From Zygnema cylindricum (lineage: Eukaryota > Streptophyta > Zygnematophyceae > Zygnematales > Zygnemataceae), in assembly GCA_037447655.1 (NCBI GenBank), contig JBBHKE010000807.1, forward strand, positions 112,327-176,326: a DNA stretch of 64,000 bases. The letters run 5' to 3'. Below the pieces are notes generated by a model that was not told where the DNA came from, searched no databases, and saw only the letters and a program-made list of their open reading frames with translations. The position numbers and the translations under genes were made by a program. Positions 59,651 to 64,000 of the stretch are shown piece after piece; within the stretch, counting starts at the first letter, position 1, and each line of letters opens with the position of its first letter.

Positions 59651-59816
59651 TCCCCTCCCCTCTCCCCCTTCTTCTCTCCCCTATTTCTCAATCTCTCCCT
59701 TTCCTTCCCACTCTCTCCCCCTTTTTCACTCCATCTGTCTCTTTTTCTCCATCTCTCTCCCCGCATTTTTTCTCTCTCCCTCCCTCCCTCCCTCTCCCCC
59801 CCTTTTCTCTCTAACA
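59645..59816. repeat. CT-rich tract at the 5' end of copia D
   Basis: Plus-strand CTCC/CTCT low complexity sits exactly where the start of gag should be. In the minus-strand gag frame it is translated as a Glu/Arg/Gly-rich stretch fused in frame to the gag domain. Confidence 0.75.
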
Positions 59817-59849
59817 TTTTTCATCCCAGGTTTTTCGGGAAATATAACG

Positions 59850-60000
59850 TACATACATAATAAACAGAGGACAGAAGTACATATACAGATATATATGAAT
59901 ATACATAATATATATAGATATATATATAAACATTATATACATAATATATACAAAATATATACATGTACATATATATATATATACATATATCAGTTAAGAT
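59850..60000. repeat. AT/ATAC-rich simple repeat
   Basis: Dense 'atatatacataata' type sequence. Confidence 0.7.
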
Positions 60001-60129
60001 TCTCCATGAGAAATGGCCCTACGAGAAGATAACAGATACTGCCAAAAAGAAAGGAGAGACACGTATATTTTATCACGTGCTAAATGGTTTTCTCAGCATG
60101 AGGTTGGACAGCTGGCAAAAGGGAAATGG

Positions 60130-60130
<1 letters not shown>

Positions 60131-60180
<50 letters not shown>
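60131..60180. repeat. (GA)n microsatellite
   Basis: About 24 GA units, followed by degenerate GA to about 60215. Confidence 0.9.
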
Positions 60181-60185
<5 letters not shown>

Positions 60186-60215
60186 GAAGAGAGAGAGTAA
60201 GTGACTGAGAGAGAG

Positions 60216-60685
60216 ATTTGCAGGCACTGCCAAACAAAAGTATCAAAGCTTCGGATAAATTAGTTGAAATCGAAATAAGTTTACAGTTGATACTGTAACT
60301 AGAAGTGATTTACTGGAAAAAACTTTACAAAAAAAAAAAAAAATCAAGGGACTGTTTAAGATGATGAATTGTTGATGAAACTACCCAAACAGACAAAAAG
60401 ATATCAAACAAAAAAATATCACACATTTTTTTACTTTGAAATTTTAGATATATGGACACAAATCTCAACTTATACTTGAGAGTAGCAAAATTTGGATACG
60501 TAAAGGTTGTACTTTCAATCCGAGAGCAAAAACTATTTCAAATGGAGAAATTGGATATCATTTTATATGTTTCTGCAACACCAGTTTGCAGCTTATGTTA
60601 TGTGTGAAAGGTTTAAATTTGAAGATCTGTGCTTTATTTTTCACGGAATTGCATCACTAGTTACATTAAATAACGGCATACGCTA
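60216..60685. other. Spacer, nothing recognised
   Basis: AT-rich, with no coding or element signal. Confidence 0.35.
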
Positions 60686-60889
60686 CACCGCCCTTCGCTA
60701 CTAGAGTTAATCACTCTAATTCCATTCCCAAGCAGTGTTTTTTGACTCGAAAACTTAAGTTAGTGTTAATAACTCTATTTAAGTGAGCGGGCCTAAAATA
60801 AGCCATGTAATAAAACATAATTTAGTGTAGTTGATTCTAATAAAGTGTCAACGTTATTAATTCACTAACAGTAATAGCGATGGGCGGTA
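60686..60889. mobile_element. TA-flanked MITE
   Basis: Starts CACCGCCCTTCGCTACTAG and ends AGTAATAGCGATGGGCGGTA, with TA on both sides; interior 'ttagagttaatcactctaa' motifs match the copy at 12468. Directly after it another left TIR (CCACAACGTGAATCGCTATT) starts at 60892, but its right end is not identified. Confidence 0.65.
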
Positions 60890-61873
60890 TACCACAACGT
60901 GAATCGCTATTAACGTTGATAACCCTAATTAGGTGCCGGATTATTTTGCCCTCTGACCAGAAAAGGCGTTAATAATACTGATTGTTTTAATTCTTAACAC
61001 TAATTATTTCAACGGTTCATAAATACTGAACCGAAAATTAATAACATGTTAAAATTAATAACATTGGTATAAACCAAACACGAATGATTTCATCCTCTGT
61101 GGAGGATTCACATACTATTCATAATGAAATCGACAATATTAGAGGAAAATTTTAAAAATTGGCTTTAAAACAAAATTTTAGTATCAAACTCATAACCAAA
61201 ATGTTGGAGAATAAAGAATCTATTCAAGAATTAAAGGGACAAGAACTATAAATTGTAAAAAAGTGAATCGACACCCAAAGAAAAGATTATGGGATTCCAA
61301 CTAAAATAAACTGTATTTCCTATTTTTTAAATAATCTCTTCAAATTTCGAGAGAATCAACTGAGAGAATAATCTCTTCTGAATTTACTCCTCTTCCTTTG
61401 ATTCTTCTTCTCTTCTTTCTCTTTGATTCTTTTATTTTTTCTTTCAATTCCAATTAGTTTCTTGGTTTTACTTAAAATATTGAACTTTGTGAAGACTTTC
61501 AAAAATAAGCAACATTCAGCTGGTTTTCACAATATTAGAACCACAACAGAAGCCATCATAAACTTACGGTTAAAAAATACTGAGATAAAGCCAAACGGTT
61601 ATGTTCTTTGACTCAATTTTTACAAGTAAAGTTTGCATTTTTCAAATTGAAAACCTATAATAATAAGTAACAGAACATTCTAAAATTTGGAGACAATTAA
61701 AACGGATAAGGAATCAACTCTACTGCAAATTTTGAAGGAATATCTCTAAATTCTTGAAAGCTGAACAAAGATGACGAGTCTGTGGGAATTTTGGGGTTTT
61801 GCATAATTTCTTATGAGCTATACCGTGGTCAGACGAGGGAATTTTAGGGTTTATCGTTATTTTTTATGAGTTA
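60890..61873. other. AT-rich spacer, possible remnant of a further MITE
   Basis: Begins with a lone left TIR at 60892. The rest is AT-rich. Further exons of the CobW gene would be expected to the left of 62350 on the minus strand, but none is recognised here. Confidence 0.35.
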
Positions 61874-62188
61874 CACCGTTAAATTGCTGCTAGCGTTAAT
61901 GTTTTTTCGCCCTTACAAACTCAATTTTCTCTGGGCACACTTGTTGGATTACATTCCGACGGTTGCCGTGGAAAGGAAGATTCTCAAGAGGAGGAGGAAG
62001 GAGGAAAAGGAGATGGAAAGGTAAGATTCTTAATAGGGGGAGGAGGAGGAGGAGGAGGGAAGGTTGAATGGAAGGCTAAGATTCTCACCTGTCGGTTGGC
62101 TGTCTTCAAATGCAAATCGGACACGTGTGCACAGAGAAAATTTAAGTTAAAGCGGCAGGAAGAACATTAACCCTAATCGCGATCAGTG
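61874..62188. mobile_element. TA-flanked MITE with internal GGA repeat
   Basis: The left end CACCGTTAAATTGCTGCTAGCG and the right end CCCTAATCGCGATCAGTG are diverged TIRs of the family. The interior resembles the 216-bp subfamily ('ccgacggttgccgtggaaagg') but has been expanded by GGA-rich sequence at about 61990-62060. Confidence 0.55.
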
Positions 62189-62349
62189 AAAAAGTTTCCA
62201 AGGGCTATCCAATGAAAGAAAACTCTTAAAAACTAACCATAAAATAATAAAACAACAATAACTTTTTGAAGTCATTGGAAATGGCTTCATAAATCAAACA
62301 GAGTCAAACAGAGTCAAAAGCAGTCAAAAAGAAGGCACCCGAGGCTTAC

Positions 62350-62514
62350 AGTTGTCTTCCCAGCCCCGAGGTATCCTGTGATAATGGTGATAGGCACGGG
62401 AGGCTTAGAGGATTCACCACGTGGCGCTTCCAGTTCAATATCCACAGCCTCTGGAACCTCCTCGTCGTCTTCAAAGCTGTCGCCATGGCCAGAAACGTCT
62501 CCAAAGAGAGCCAT
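62350..62514 (-). CDS. First exon of a CobW/G3E-family GTPase (COG0523), partial
   Basis: A 165-bp minus-strand exon starts with ATG at 62514 and ends at a donor GTAAGC (62349). It codes for exactly 55 residues. An acidic N-terminal stretch ('DSFEDDEEVPEAVDIELE') leads to 'PVPITIITGYLGAGKTT', the Walker A (P-loop) of the G3E family with its diagnostic preceding Ile-Thr-Gly. Family members use GTP hydrolysis to deliver metal ions; plant and animal ZNG1/CBWD proteins are zinc chaperones. The acidic N-terminus with a short conserved motif before the P-loop fits the eukaryotic CBWD type. The next exon (Leu-Leu-Asn-Tyr...) is expected at lower coordinates but is not found in this window, so the gene either has an unusually long intron, possibly interrupted by transposons, or is a fragment. 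Confidence 0.75.
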
Positions 62515-62843
62515 GGAAGAAATAGGTCGCAGCAATTGTCAATAGGCTGATGAGAAATAAGAAATTCGGTTCAGATTAAGAAATTTGAAACATAAGAAAG
62601 TTCCCTGAAGGTTCAGATCGGGGGGTTACATGCAATAAAACATTGTACGGTTATACCGACTTTTTCCTGTTTGCGGCAAGGAACACGGTACGAAAACTGT
62701 ACGGCTGACTCTTTGTCTGGGTCACGTGGATAATCCGTATCCAGGAATCCGGAAGTCGAAATTTGGAAATTGCGACGCGTCGTTTTATCTCCGTGTCCGT
62801 ACAAATTGATGTATGTCTATGGGGAGTAAAAAAAAAAAATTAA
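62515..62843. promoter_or_regulatory. Upstream region of the CobW exon
   Basis: A 330-bp gap between the CobW start codon and a PIF-like MITE must hold the leader and any core promoter. No clear TATA box is seen. A minus-strand frame (62613-62804) has no family match. Confidence 0.3.
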
Positions 62844-63538
62844 GGGTGGACTTCCATTAGGCGTCCCAGTAATTGTACGTAAAATTTTACCGAAGGGCGT
62901 GCCTTCCATTAGGTCGCGTCTGTAAACCTGCGTGGCTCATTCTGGTTGGTAACACGTAGGTTAATATTCGATGCTTAAAATCTTGAACGAATCTTCGAAT
63001 GCAATGTCAGAACGCAATATCTGTACGAGCGGAGGTAATATCTGTACCAGCGGAGATAATCTGTACCAGCGGAGGTAATTATGACTCGTACAGAGGGCAT
63101 TAAATGTACTACCCAAAATTTCAAAACGCAACGACAAAAAGGCGGCGACAAACTTTGATGGTGGGAGAGTGACGGGATGATTTCGGCGGACTCGCAGCCA
63201 CCCTGGCGGAAGGCACATGGCCCTTGCAACGTGTACGCACATACGCGCGCGCTCATTGTGGATTTTTTTTTACCTTTTCCACGCGGCCTATTTTTACACG
63301 TTCTGTATTCGAGAACTGTCCTCACTGTGCACGGTCCTAACAAACTGTAGGGTTAGTGACGTGGCTTCACGGATAAAAAGTGCAATTGAATCCGACGGTC
63401 CAAGTTTATACCTACAACCTTGGACAATTTTCTGTAATGTTGTTTTCGTTGAAAAAAAAAAAATTTCTGTACGAACCTGTACGAAACGGTACGGCCATCA
63501 GTAAAAAACCCCACTTTTTCGCTAATGGATGTCCACCC
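62844..63538. mobile_element. PIF/Harbinger-like MITE upstream of the CobW exon
   Basis: Ends GGGTGGACTTCCATTAGGCG and CTAATGGATGTCCACCC match the MITE at 49868-50632. The flanking triplets are TAA and TCA, so the duplication has decayed. Internal phrases such as 'ggcggaaggcacatgg' are shared with the interior of the other copy in inverse orientation. It lies about 330 bp upstream of the CobW start. Confidence 0.65.
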
Positions 63539-64000
63539 TCACACTCTTTTTCTTAAATTTCTCTGTGATGTTTCCACTGCTTAACTGATTGCAGCAACGA
63601 GTCGGCGGTATTTTTCTCAACTTTTACTAGATGTGTTTTTTCACGTGTTGAATTTGTTGGCGTCAACATTGCGCCAAAAATCGCCATTGTTTCCCATGAG
63701 AGTTTAAATAAAAAAGAGCGTTAAAAAGACAACTATTCATGCAAACGCGGTTATAAAAAGAATTGTCAAAGAAAAGAAAAATTTCACTCAATCGTGTGGT
63801 TTCGGGACTTCTGTAATTGACGGTGGCTGAAAATTTATGGTGTAGAATTGTATGCTGCAGCAATTTAGTATCCAAAAACTGTCGAGACCTTGCAAATTTT
63901 GTACAAAAGTGTGCGTTTTGACAGCAGCGCTACAAAAAGCAACTCCCTGTTCAGACGCTATTGTACCTATTTTCCTCATAGATTGAAAGTGGAGTGATGT
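63539..64000. other. Right edge, nothing recognised
   Basis: AT-rich DNA without a supported feature. Confidence 0.4.

Noticed and set aside
62613-62804. Minus-strand frame as an upstream CobW exon
   Set aside because: The CobW exon already starts with an ATG and the usual acidic N-terminus; the frame shows no family features.

Overview
The window is nuclear DNA from a green-plant-lineage eukaryote. Most genes have many introns with clean GT...AG borders. The two best genes are closest to plant families: a TBC-domain RabGAP and a subtilisin-like protease with I9, S8 and PA domains. Copia retrotransposons of plant type are common, and one exon carries a long Ser-Pro-Pro-Pro tract like those of green-algal and plant wall glycoproteins. 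The inflated repeat content and very long low-complexity introns suggest a large genome such as a charophyte alga or bryophyte, but the sequence alone does not fix the species.

Layout. 1-8.3 kb is repeats: a decayed tandem array, a cluster of TGACGTCA boxes, purine/pyrimidine blocks, an isolated exon of an NAD(P)-dependent epimerase/dehydratase-like protein (3697-3947, minus) and two MITEs. 8.3-15.2 kb (minus) is a complete 16-exon RabGAP/TBC gene with two small MITEs in its introns. 16.6-28.4 kb is a retrotransposon graveyard: a full-length but broken copia element with two LTRs (18002-24556), an inverted LTR piece, a second 3' copia fragment with LTR (25123-27469), and a copia gag on the opposite strand. 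29.99-40.37 kb (minus) is a subtilase whose last two exons add a Pro-rich tail and a PAN/Apple-like domain. 40.5-54.2 kb holds no recognisable gene but a dense, nested set of short inverted-repeat transposons whose target duplications can be read. 55.2-59.8 kb (minus) is a third copia lineage. 62.35-62.51 kb (minus) is the first exon of a CobW/G3E GTPase.

How they work together. I see no operon or pathway linking the genes; all recognisable host genes are on the minus strand and are separated by transposon debris. No bacterial-type system, CRISPR array, rRNA or clear tRNA gene is present. The most interesting items are the chimeric subtilase, the nested fold-back elements with 8-9 bp target duplications, and an abundant MITE family with the terminal core CACCGTGAATCGCTATTAG flanked by TA.

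All exon borders were placed by eye from splice signals, reading phase and family resemblance; no alignment or transcript data were available.
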